Source of the DNA: Euryodendron excelsum
Lineage: Eukaryota > Streptophyta > Magnoliopsida > Ericales > Pentaphylacaceae
Length of the DNA: 64,000 nucleotides
Assembly (NCBI GenBank): GCA_033060915.1
Contig: CM065384.1
Span: forward strand, 36,487,001 to 36,551,000
Reading direction: 5' to 3'
This document shows positions 11,801 through 25,000 of this stretch, piece by piece. Position numbers and translations under genes: made by a program. Under the pieces are notes generated by a model. The model made no database searches and was not told the origin of the DNA. It was given only the letters and a program-made list of their open reading frames with translations. Within the stretch, counting starts at the first letter, position 1. The number at the start of each line of letters is the position of its first letter.

Positions 11801-14800
11801 CAATATTGCTTTGATTGATTTTTTCTGTAATATTTCACTATTTTCTTACCAATAATAACCCAAAAACAAAAAGATGACCAGACTCCAGAATAAATACAGA
11901 AAGTTGTACTTTTATGTAATGAAGCAAACCCACAAAATATGAGTAATAAGCATGGTCTCAAAAACCAGGATTGTAATTAATACTTCAAGGAAGTTTTCTT
12001 TAACAACTAACACAGCTGGCAAACAGTACGTGCAAACTATTCCAATAGTGTACTATCTTCAATATAACTAAACACGAAACAAAATAGGCATGCATTAAAC
12101 TCAATGAAGCAGAGTCTAGCAAGAACAAACAAGGTTCAATATAATAAAGCTTATTAGAAATACATGGGCAAATCCAAATGGACTATGATGAACTCACCCG
12201 TATAGTTTGTGACGTGATATCAATTATCTTAACAGAATCATCCATCAGATACTTCTTCAAAAGTCGCATTAGTGAAATCAATAATTCTTCAGATATGCCA
12301 GTGTCCATGCGTAAACAGATTTCTGTAGCACTGTCAGGGTTAATTGGTGGGCAAACATGAGTTTCACCAGGGAGATGAAAGACAACACTATGTGGATCCC
12401 CAATACCAACCTGCAGGCATAATAACGACAATAAAAATATTTCAAAATCAAATCAAAATAAGGGGAAATCAACAATAACAAAGACATTGTGAATTGGATA
12501 AAATGTTTATACCCTAGATATAAAGTCAGACACCAATGCCGTAAAATTGTTTCCATCATCCAAACCACACATGGGGACTAGTGTCCAAACTGCCTGGACA
12601 ATCTGATTGTCACGACCCCAATATTTATCTCCATAAGTATCTTCTGCATTGTCTTCTCTCTGAAAAATTTTCCCCATGACTAATTTTTTCTGCAATGCTT
12701 TTAGACTGCAAGCACAAAACAAGAGGGTCATACAAGTAAAATATAGCAACTTCCAAGTCACAGAAGTTCATAAAAGTTCTAAGATTTGGAATTGTGTTTT
12801 GATTTTCAGACATTTCTAGATAATCATTTTTTTTAAGGGCCCTAACAATGCATATCAAGCTCTCCAACACCATCCCTCATGTGTAACCCCGTCTTGCACA
12901 TGGAGATGCAACATACAAAGATAGAAATAAACAGAATGCAATTGGGGAACAAATGCATATAGAGAGAGTTGAACACAAGACCTGGTCCCAACTTGAGCTA
13001 AGTTGTTAAGTAAGAGCCCTAACAATGCCTATCAAAGCTCTCCAACAAATGAAACTACATATCTTTCAATTGTCATGTCTTAACAAACCCACTAGCTTAC
13101 CGATGGAATATTACAATAAACTTTTAGTGCAAAAAAAGACAGAGGGGGAGAACTCTTGGTATATCTAGAAGAATTATCACTAAGGAAAAATAACCAGATA
13201 ATACTCCTACTAACATTCAACTTTTTCCTAGCAAGGAAAAACTTTTTCATTTTCTAAACTTCATCCCCATTTCTTTTCAAATTCTTTCAAAACCTATCAA
13301 CACTAACACTTTATCCCCTACAATTTATAGGGGTAGAAATTACAAAGATCTTCCATCTGATAATTAATTGTCTTCTATCTGGACATATTAACATAGTAAT
13401 TTGTCCATAGATAAGTCTAGTTTAGAAGAGCTTTAGTTCAGTAATTCTTCCAAGAATTTTTAAATTCTCCGTTTCCCATTATGAACTAGTATCCGACGCC
13501 CAATAGTGCACTTGTCTAGTCGTGAAAGCACCTTATCAGAACTAGTCATGTGAAGCATTCAAAACCATGTCCTTAACAAGGCAAGAGGCGTGTATTCCAG
13601 TAACAGACTTTCTCTTATAGCCAAATACACATGCACGCATGCACACGCACACAAAGAAAAAGACAAGAGTTGTACTTTAGGTGGTCCTATTTAAAATTAA
13701 CCTCTCCTCTTTTTTGTTTTTTACAAGTTCCCCAAAACATTGATTCATTGCCCCTTGTCTTTTCATTATAATTTCAGGACGGGGGCAAGACGAGATCCTG
13801 TCTATACCATATCTTATATATAGTGAAACAAAACAATGTGTAAAATTTCAGGAACCCCCTCCCCCTGCCCCTGATCATACACCAAATTGATCCCCACAAT
13901 ATGTCCAATTTCAGCACCATATAATTGAACAAAATTTTGGTGTAAACCAATTCTTTTAAGCTAGCCACAGCGACTTCTGAACATCAAACAACAAAAGCAC
14001 AATATAATTTCAATACATTCAATCTTTACCACATCATTTACTAAACACCTCCAACATTATAATGAATCTGGAACAGAGATTATGGCTAGATCAGATAAAA
14101 AAGCAAGCACCTGCATAGAAGTAATCTCGGGGGGAGGTAGCAAGATCTCTTCACAAACTGCAAATGAACATATTGAGCAATCCACAGAGAGAGAGAGAGA
14201 GAGAGAGACTGTAAGTATAATAAGACCAATAACCCATAAACTAACCAAATATTTCAACATGTCAAACATTGTTAAACATTGTTTAACTCTCAACATAAAC
14301 CTTTAATATGTGTTCCTTTGGTGAGTAGTCTTGACATAATTTCTGGTGAAACTTCCGTATCCCATCAAAAACATCTATTTCAGGGAAAGGTTCCAGTTCC
14401 TGACAAAGACCATCTCTGCACGAGTTAGATATCGTATAACGCCCCACAAATGTAAGAAAATGAGCAATGATTTCATTAAAATCAAAGTGATCATAGAAAT
14501 TAAAATCCTACGACAAAGCAAAGTATTCCCGAGCACTCAAAAAACGCTTTATTGTAAGCATAAGAGACTCATCTCTACAGCTGGGGTGAAGAAGAGACAT
14601 ACTTTGATGAAGTCATAAAGCGATAGGTCAGAATCGACAATAAGCTGATTAAGCAATGACACAACTTGAGATGATTGAGTCCCAGAAAGATCACTGTTAG
14701 ATTCTGAAGGAATGCAGCATGCAACCAACTTGGATACCAAAAACTGGACAGCAACAACAGTGCTAATTTATGAGAAAACATCAGCGCACATGACAAAAAT

Positions 14801-17800
14801 AATTCAAACATACTACAAAATGACAAAAGATATAGACCTGAAGCTGTTCACCTAGCACACCAGCAGTTTCTTTTGATGGGTTGAGTCTAAATGTTTGCAG
14901 CAATGCCGAAATGATACGACGACATTGGTCTTGTAAAGCATGACAATCAAAAAATTGCCCCACCAGGTTGAAAAGATAACTATAAGAAGTCAAACATTAG
15001 TTCAGAAAGCATAAAACCGTAGCTAAGAAATCCCATTACGAGAATAGTCATGTGAATCATGAAAACTAACTCAAGCAAAAAGAATCAAAAACAATAGCAA
15101 AAACTAAAGAATTTACAATGTAAAGTCGAACCATAAGTACAATAGCTGAAACATGACATCAGAAATCCTTTTCTTTTTCTTTTTCTTTTTCTTTTTGAAA
15201 AACTGGAAACCCATAAATGTGGAAAAAGAAAGAAACATGCCATATCACACAATCCCTTACTAAGCAACACACAACCACATCCTAGCCCTCTGCACAGAAA
15301 CAAACTAAATGTAACCCTCTCCAGACAAGCGTATAACATCCTTCCGAATACTCTCTAAGATGAACCAAAAGAAGCCAAAAACTTAAAAAGGCTCTGCATC
15401 ATACAACAATTTCTGAGTAAACACCCACACCTCATAAACTCAGGCATTTCTCTCACCTCAGTCCTAGAAGGTGGTATAGAGAGAGAGGTTTTAGAATTTT
15501 CCCTCAAGGGTGAAGTCTTACTGCACAAACCCAACAAAATTTCACCCAAGCAATCTGGAAAGGAAAAAGGAGCCCCCAAAAGTCCTATAATAAACTGAGG
15601 CCCAGGTAGTTAAAGTCGACTGACCTAAATGAAGAGACAACCCACCATTTGTTAAACCAAACCACACAGCACATGACAGAGAAATTAGAAGACTGTACAA
15701 ATAATTAAAGAAGGGGAGCATAGGATGCTCTGATACCATGTAAAAAGACATGAATCACATATAATCACAATGCATTATTAAGCAAAGAAAGAGATTACAA
15801 TCTAATTCATGAGAATATTTTATTACAATGGTTAAGCCTTCATTTATAGAAGCGGAGAGACATCAAGTTTCCTTTCATAACCGATGTGGGACAAACTCCC
15901 CACAAACTAATTCCAACAAAGACAAAAATTTAACTGATACAACCCACAAAACTAGAAATCCTAATTAGCAAGAAAGTCAATGCAGAATAATTTGCTTCAG
16001 TAAGAACATGAGCACCATATCCTCAAAACTGAAAGGAACCTGAAAGACTGTTGACAGCAAATGGGAAAAGTCCCAGAGAAGATACACTCTCAAGTCTTCA
16101 TTTGGAAACAGCTAGCTATCCTCCAATATACCCAGACTACAGCAATACAAGAAGATCTAATATACCAAGCAAACAGAGATAAGTACAATGATTTAAACTA
16201 TATGGCTCATAGTGAGCCTTACCTTGAACAATTACAAACAAAGGTGGGCATTTTTAGGGTCCTGTTTCTACATCACCAATTAAACCTATATCTCACACAC
16301 CCATCACCCATGTGAAGCTGCCAAACTTTCTCGAAATTGTTTGTCATGAAAAGGATCCCTTTTCATTGGCTTGCCCTGTAAGAGGAAGGGTACACATAAG
16401 TTCTCCCACTGGAAGTGTAGGCCTATGCACCAAGACGCAGAAGTTCCCCTAGTCCTCGGATCATTTAAAACAAGTTAAGCTTGTTCCATAGTGATGGAGT
16501 CCAGCTCAACCATAAATTATCAGCTTGCCCTGTAAAAGAGTGGAGCTTGAGCAACCTTGCGCTTCAGTTTGGTAACTAGTGAGTATGAAAAAATTGAGAT
16601 GAGATAACTGTGTAGCACTTCTAGTGTGTTCGTGAAGTAACAAGAAAATACTACCTATTCCTACCCTGGGGGGAAAAGAACAAGAAATCAAAATAGAAAA
16701 ACAAAGGGGTGCATATATTTGAATAGGGCAAAAAGTAGTCATGTAAAAGCTAAGAAGCGCGGACACTTCTAGTTTTAGGATCATAAGAGGTAGAAGAAAA
16801 TTTTGAATCTTTTAGAAGCAAACAAGCTTAAATTGAAAACTTCCAAAGCAACACGTTGTTGGATTTTCGGAAATTAATTGCTGGAATTCATTTGAAGCTA
16901 CTATTTTATAGATTTAGGTGTTAGATTGAAGGCCAAAAGATAAGGTAAAGGATTATGGATGAATTTAGCTTCACTGTGTAAGGTGTTGGGGATGATTGGG
17001 GAACTGCGAACCATGCAGTAGTAATAGTGACCTTGCTGATTTGAGAAAGAGGACAATGAGGAGAAGACAGGAAGGAGACTGGTTTCACTTCATATGGGCT
17101 AAGCAAAATCACAAACAAAAAAAATAAAAGAGGAGAAGAAGAGGTGAGGAGAATAGTGACTGGGCTGATTTGAGAAAGAGGAGGAGGAGGAGAAGACAGG
17201 AAGGAGACTGGCTTCACCTCACATGGGTTAAGAAAAATCACAAAAATAAAAATAAAAAGCTCAAATTCTGAAGAAGTTAAACTACATCGAATAGAAATAA
17301 TACATACACATTGATATGTTACCCAAATCTACAGGGACGGAGACTTCAAAACAGGCAACTCAAAAATTTTCACCAATAAAGCTAGTTTACATTCCCTAAA
17401 GATTCCAAATAAGACCCAGTAACAAAAAATGATCCATAACACAACCCATGGACTAAAACGGGGACCTATTCAAACAAATTCAAAAAATACCCTCGACCCG
17501 TAAAATGCATTAAAACATAGATAAATTTGTAACAGCAGCATATTAAAACAAAACAAAATTCAAAATAAACTTCATTAGATGAAGCACTAAACATACTCCG
17601 CAGAAAATTCCAGATACTCACTTTTTCTTGGTCACATGATCTACATCACAAATTTATGAGGGCTTGGTATATTAGCACCTTTGCCTAAGTGGTCCTTACT
17701 AAGGGGAACAAGATGGAACCTTACGCCACAAGCATCTCAAAATGGAGCAAAACCAATTCTATCTCAAGATAAATACGAAGTTATGAACCAACCATCCCGT

Positions 17801-20800
17801 TCCCGCTTCCTTCAAAACAGCATAAGCAATCTATAGACCTACTTAATATTGCTTCTTAGAAGTCCCACATTGATGGCTGTCACGCCGCAAATTCCAGGGG
17901 TGATTTTAATCAAAATAGAATAATTTTAACAAAATAAAACAATATTTCCAATTGTTTTCAAAAATAACTAATGCACAATTTAAATAAAGTCCATAATTAC
18001 CTTAATTCCTTCATTAATATTACATATCAAACTTTTCACATTATTTTCACAGAGTATCTATTAACTCAAAATTACAAAATTCAAGCAAGAGTTAATTATT
18101 TAAAAAATACACTCCTCACCAACTGCACAACCAACTACTAAGTCAACAGACCCACTAAAATAAACCTACACTAATAAATTTAAAGGTGAGAGACATATAG
18201 AAATAATAATAATAATTCAAAATTTTGGGATTTTACAATGGCTCTTTTCTTTTTCCTTCTTTTCTTGCTAGGTCATCTTGGCAGCTCTTAAAACTTGATA
18301 AGATCATTCTAAACACAAAGCAATATAGAAGTTGCCCACTGCATACAGAGTTGCCTGCTCAGGTTAACCATATCCATGATCATAGAAGATTGAAAGCCCA
18401 ATTAATTACAATTAACTAAATCGACAGCCAATAGGAGTAAACTCACTTAAAAGTGCTCGAAAGTGCAGCTCTATGCCCAAGAATATTAATAAGCGCCTCA
18501 ATTCCAGCCAACCGATGACATTTGTGCCTATGATGAACTGCTGCTGTAACTTTGTAATGCATTTCAACTATGAACTGCACAAACATGACAGAAGATACTT
18601 TGAGAAAATACATAACCCATGTTAGCCTCTCTATTAGATGACTCGATATGAAATAAATAAAGACAAGAAGGTTAATAGAGAAAAAACACTCAAATAATAT
18701 CAAACATGTATAATACAGGGACTAAATCATCACCATAAAAACTCTATCTGGGCGGAAGATGTTAATCTTGTCAACAACTCCGAAACTTTTCGGACAATCC
18801 TCCCTACAAAAATACAGTAAGAAGGCACTTAAGACTCAAAGCAACTTCATCCCAACACAATCCAAATCAAAAGGGTACAAAAACGGTATTTCACATGTCC
18901 AAGAATCCATCAACAACGGTTCGAATTGCATATACAAGTGTATCTCTGGAAAAGAAAGGAAGCACAGGATCTGATGTATAAGAAGCTAGACACAAAATGT
19001 GGCTGACAATAGATACCTGCAAACAAAGGAACGGCATAATAAAATTTAAGGGAACAGGAAGGACAATTTGCTTCACTTCATGTTATCGAAATTGATAGAA
19101 AATAAAAATAAATGAAAGAAGCATTAACAAGTTATAATCCCAATTTAAGCAAAGAAAAAGAATGAACCAAATCTAACAATTCCATCCACATGAACTCAAA
19201 ACTTTTGGTATTTGTCATAACATGATAATCTTTTCTTTTTTTATGGAAACGTAAGCGCGCGCGCGCCCGAGAGAGAGAGAGAGAGAGAGAGAGAGAACAA
19301 CAACAAAAGGAGAGCAACTGTGAGAGAATGGACAAACACGAACAACCATGCAGCATTAGCATTTGTATGCAAAGGTGAATCAGTCAAGAAAAGGCTAAGC
19401 CATGAGAAAAAGTAGCAAGACCATATGTAGAGATCAGCTGTGCCTTCTGTACTAGGCATTTGAGCGCTGGTTTCAGAAGAAAGAGAATATCACCAGGTGA
19501 AAAACTAACTTCAGATGTGGGACTGTCAACAATCTACTTGTGAGATGAAGTTGTCAAACACTAATATACAACCTAATTTTCCGCTTAACCCATAGTTCAG
19601 TAAACCTCTCTTTTACACTAGCAAACCTCCTGCCAAGGATATGACCACAGATCTCCCAAAAAATACACTAGCAAACCTCTCTTTTACAATCTTCTCTTCC
19701 ATCATAACAACCTCTACAATCATCAAAATTATCAACTCTACCCCCTAAATCCATGAAATGACAATTCAACTCATCAGAAATCACCTCAAACCAAGGATCA
19801 AAATTTCGTTTCGAAGGATCGTTTCGGTTGGCTCGGAAACGGAAACGTTTCGGAAACATTTCGGAAATGTTTCGGAATGTTTCGGAAACATTTCAAAACT
19901 GACAAATATTAAAATAGCAAAATACAATCTTTTGCACAAAAATTGTACACCTTTTATAAAAATTTTAAATTCGGGTTAATACAACTTATTCTTTAGGTAT
20001 ATAGCATTGTGTTTTAGTGCATTTTTTTATGCTTCAGTGTATTTTGATTGTAATAATAGTGTTTTGTTATTCCACTAGTATTTCGTTTCGGTCCCTTAGG
20101 AAACAAAAATGTTTCGGCCGTTTCGGTGGAAATAAATGGAAATTTTGTTCCTTGCCTCAAACACATTAAACTAACAACCCATAGTCTATAGAGTTCACAT
20201 CTGATATACAACAAATTATAAACAGTTCAAACACATGGAGAAACATTTCTGTGCATTGAATATATTTCATGAACTGCATCCAGAATCTCCCAAGCAGTAT
20301 TCAAAAACATTAATCTATACTTACACTAGGTTCCCCATGTTCCCATCCATATCATTATCATACAATTACAGGCCTTCCATTTATCAGCTTACTTTTCATC
20401 TTTACAGGGACTATCAGTCAAAATGAACTGTAACATTTTCTGGGCTCCTAAAAACACCTTCACAGCTTGTTCCAACAAGAACAAATTGAACCATCAAGTT
20501 GCAATTTGCATTAAGAAAATATCAATTGAAAACAAGCGAGCCTTTTGTACCACTTTCCCAGCCAGAACTCCTAACAAGAGAAGCACAAGTGCAAACTACA
20601 ACTTTACCAGTATACTTAAATAGCATTAGACATGTTTCAAATGAAAATATAAAAAAAATCCATCACAAATTACTAACCACCAAGACTATAACTCAACTAA
20701 TATTACTAAAACTTCAATCTACTGATACATCTGACATGAAATGACCCAAAATATAGTTCAACAGAGTAATTCAACAGCGAGTCACAATCGTAGCATACCC

Positions 20801-21997
20801 AAAAAAGGCACTGCCTATTGAAGGCGGCAACGGAAAACCAATACAAAGGAACATTCTCTGCATTGAAACCCTAGAACAAACCATGCAATGGAAACTACTC
20901 CCAATAACTAATCAGATAAAAAATTACCAAAAAATTGAATCCAAAAGAAGACGAAACATCTCTAGAAGAATAAGATCTAGACTTCTACCAAAAATTGAAT
21001 CCAAAGAAGATGAAATATAGCTTCAAGAATGAGATTTAGACTTCGTAATAGTGTCAACAACTTAAACCAACCACAAACCTGTAATTCAAATGAGTGGAGG
21101 ACAAATAAGGGACGGCTTCAACTATCTTTTTGTAAACAAAAAAATGCAGATACCATGAGTGTTTGCTATTAAATCAAAAGGCCTAGAGTACCAATCCAAT
21201 ATTTCCGAAAACTTGTCTGATGATTCAGCGTCGGTTTAGGGTTAAAATGAAGGAGAAAAATACAAAGATGGAAGGATAAAGTAGGAGATGCAAACACAAT
21301 GAGGAAAAGTGAGGGGAGAGGGGTTTGGACCAGCAATGATGACACTTCAGTTGAACGCTATTGCTCTACTTCAACAGCTCAGCCTTGAAATCATATTATC
21401 TAACATAAGTTAATTAACTAATTGCCCAAAAGTTCTTATGGAATGGACCAACAATGTAAAATAAGCTCTCACACGTTGCCTGACCTGGAACCCTCCTCCA
21501 TACATTGATAAACAGACTCGTACCCAAACTGAACTGACAGAGAGACCAAACACACAGAATAAAGTTCACACTAGCTACTTCCGACATATCAATAAAAAAA
21601 AAAAGGGAATAAAGTGCACTCAAGCAAACACAATTCAGAACAAACACATAGGAGGAGACTAGAACCTAGGATTTCCTGAAACTAAAGCTTAATACTATGC
21701 TAGGTAATTAATCACCCAAAAGCTTAAATTGTTAGGAAATAGGCTGAAAAATATATGTCAAGCTCTCACATGGTAAAAATACCATGTTGCGATTATTGCA
21801 TTGCTCCTTTTACGAAAGCGATTATTAAGTTTTGGAGCGGTGCATGTCTGATCACTTTGTATTTCAAAATACTGACATTATGTTATGATAAAAGTCCAAA
21901 TCTTTAGCTTTGCAGAAATGAGGGTCTAGGTTTAGAATCCACGTTTTCAAGGGCTTCTTCAAAACGAAATCTGCTCAGCCCCGTAGATTTATCTATG

Positions 21998-22076
<79 letters not shown>

Positions 22077-25000
22077 GGACGAAAAGAAGAGAGCACCCTC
22101 CGAAAAGAGAAAAATATAACAGAGTAATATGAAACATAAAGAAGAAGAAGCCCAAGAAGAATAAATAGGCTCAAACTTCAAAAAATTAGAAAGAAGAATA
22201 GGAAAAAGTCACATGGTAGTATGTCTCTCTGGAGCTCCTAAACAGGAATAGAACAGCTCTAATACACAAATGTCCAAATTAACCAATCTAGGAAGTCAAG
22301 ATGCTTTCACAATTAGGATTAAAAAGGTGAGTCAGCTTCTCTCAAAGTCTGAGCTGATCTATGGACTAGCCTAATGTTACCAGCAAAATTTAATTCTCTA
22401 GCAATTTACGTTTTGGAACACACGTTCCGAAAGATGACACACCTTGTGAACTTAGAGATCCTGAGTGATCCCAAAATCTTATCCTATTTATTTCCTTAGG
22501 AGAATTAAAAAAAAATCAAATACAATGACCCTAAATCGAAAGAGAGTGGACTTTTGACATGACAAAATGTATAAAAAGATTTGAGTCATAACACTCCTAT
22601 AAATGTGTTTTTCCGTACTTAGTTTGAGAAATGACAAAAACCATTATTAGAGGTCGAACTGTTTAAAGAAAATCTATCTCACGTTAGGAAGTACTGGAAA
22701 TTTTAACAGTGTGATATATACAAGCCTAACAATCGTATCACATTTTAGAACACACATGGTGTACCATGTTCCAGTAGTCATTCCTCATGCCATAAAGAAC
22801 GATCTAAGTTCCAGGTAACATAGGACCATCCTCAACAAAACTAACACAACTCACATTGCAGCTGTCATGTTGCACATAAGTCGTTGAACGTTTAATGCCT
22901 TTGAACCAACGAGAAGGATCCCATCACTAGTTCATTAATTACCAAAACACTGAAAAGTCTAGAAAAGGAAACAAGGATAAGGCTTTCATGGATCCATTAT
23001 GCTCCCAAAACCAAATCAGTCAGAATCCTGATTGAACAGTGATCAAATTCAAGCCTAACTCAGCCTTCAACAATAGTTCAGGAGCAGGTAACAGAGCTGT
23101 GGGAGAATGAAGGCTGCAGCACCTTTGCGCAATATGTACAAAATCCTGAAAAGCAACACAAGGATGCTACTTACACAACATGCATGGTACTTTGAGAAGA
23201 ATATTTTAGACTTTAAGGGTAGGAAAAAAAAAAAAAAAGCTGTTCCATGATCCTTTCATTTGAATGTATGAACCTTATTCTATTGCATACAGTAAGTGGT
23301 GTAGGATAAATATTAATTCAAATAAGGCAACAACACCACAGAGTACACTTTTTTTTTTTTTTTTTGGTTTGATAAATCAAACATTGCAAAGAACAGTGTC
23401 CTAAGATGCACAGGTTAAGAATACATGGAGTGCGATTTAATTGATTTATGAGACTGTAAGAAAAGAATTATTCATGGCCAAAGATGTCCAAGAGACACCT
23501 ATCCTCACTATCTTGGTTCAAGCATCCGTAGATATGTGTGCCTCTGGCTGTGGGCAGAGAGAGAGGGTGAATGGGATGTTGCCCAAAAAATTTAAGCACA
23601 AAATCACTTTAGGAGTGTTTTCTGACAATTTAAGATGAAAATATCTAAGACTGGAGGCGGCGTCGGTCATTCATCTCATCAGTGTGCAATAGCTAGCGAC
23701 TTCTATCTTTGGCAGTTTGCATGTTCAGCATTGTTTTGAGTGTTCCTGAGGAATGTGGCGGAGCTCATTCATTCTTCGAGAGGGCTAGAGTGCGAAAAAG
23801 GAGAGAGGCTTGGCTTTTGGTGCCTTTGGCTTTGACGTGGTTAATATGGGGGGAACATACCAATAATCTTATGATGGGGTGGAAGTTCCTACTCTTAGGC
23901 ATTTGAGACCCGTCATTGACTCAATTTTTGGATTTTCTGGAGTCCTTTAAGTAGTTGGATGTATAGATTCTATAGTTCTTTACTATGGCTTTTGATCATT
24001 GTCCATGCGGGTGGCACCTCATTGGGGCCTTTTGATTAATATATTTCTTTACAGTTACTTATCAAAAATAAATAAAATACTTGAAACTGGACATGCTCAT
24101 AGTACAAAAATGCTAAAGAATAAAGAAAAATCATCATTTTTGAATTAGAATATGACTAATATCATCCAAAAAAGGAATTTTGGCACAACAAAACGGAAAT
24201 GTTGGGATTGCATGCATCCGTAAAAGGAGTTTAAATATGAAAAGCAGCTAAGCAATGCAATTTAAAGGAGCTTAAAGAACCAGGAAGGGCCAGCAAGGAT
24301 AAAACTATATAAGATTCAAAATATGACAGCATAAGAAATTGGAAAACCTCTAATTAAATTTAAACCTATTGAATGTAATTCTTGTATTCCCTCATGAAAA
24401 TAATCAAGCTATCCAAGTGTAATCAGCAAAAAAGGAAAAAAATTAAACGAATAAATAAAATAAGATGAAGAAAAAAACAAAAATAATTGATTAGAAAGTC
24501 ACCCAGAAATTAGAAGATGTTTGACAGACACATGCCTATCATAATGATGGACAAATAAGATCAGCGAACAAGAAGCCAGCTGCTTTCAACACTCTGAGAC
24601 GTTAAGCAACCAGGAAACACTTAAACATCTAATGAATTTTACTAAGGAGAGGCAATGAAACAAAAAGAGATCAATTGATGAATAAGAAATAAAGACATTC
24701 CTCATATAGAACAATCTCACCATATAATATAGCAAAGCAAATAAAGACTGAAATTTCCCATACTAGGTTTTATAATCACTTGCAGTGGGGTTAATTGTTA
24801 ATCCAATGAGTATCTTAGTGCAACCACACAATAAAATATCACAATCCTAAACAATCACACAATGAACACGCAAAATTAATGTGGAAACCCAACACAGGTA
24901 AACCCACGGGACTGACCTCCAGTCCAAACTCCAAGCACTAACAATCAACGAACAGTTAACAATATACAACTTACAACCGTTCCAATCCGAACATCAAGAA

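Larger units (their letters stand above)
9607..12197 (-). other. ATM intron between window exons 37 and 38
   Basis: This 2591-bp intron holds a hAT-like MITE (9951-10325), a 184-bp tandem duplication (10399-10766) and a short 26-bp tandem duplication near 9749-9801. The part at 10.8-12.2 kb shows nothing recognised. Confidence 0.65.
14980..18446 (-). other. ATM intron between window exons 31 and 32
   Basis: This 3467-bp intron holds a solo LTR (17878-18237), a 129-bp tandem duplication (17026-17283), a short LTR with primer site (15727-15918) and a (TTTTC)n run (15169-15197). Nothing is recognised at 16.0-17.0 kb. Confidence 0.65.
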
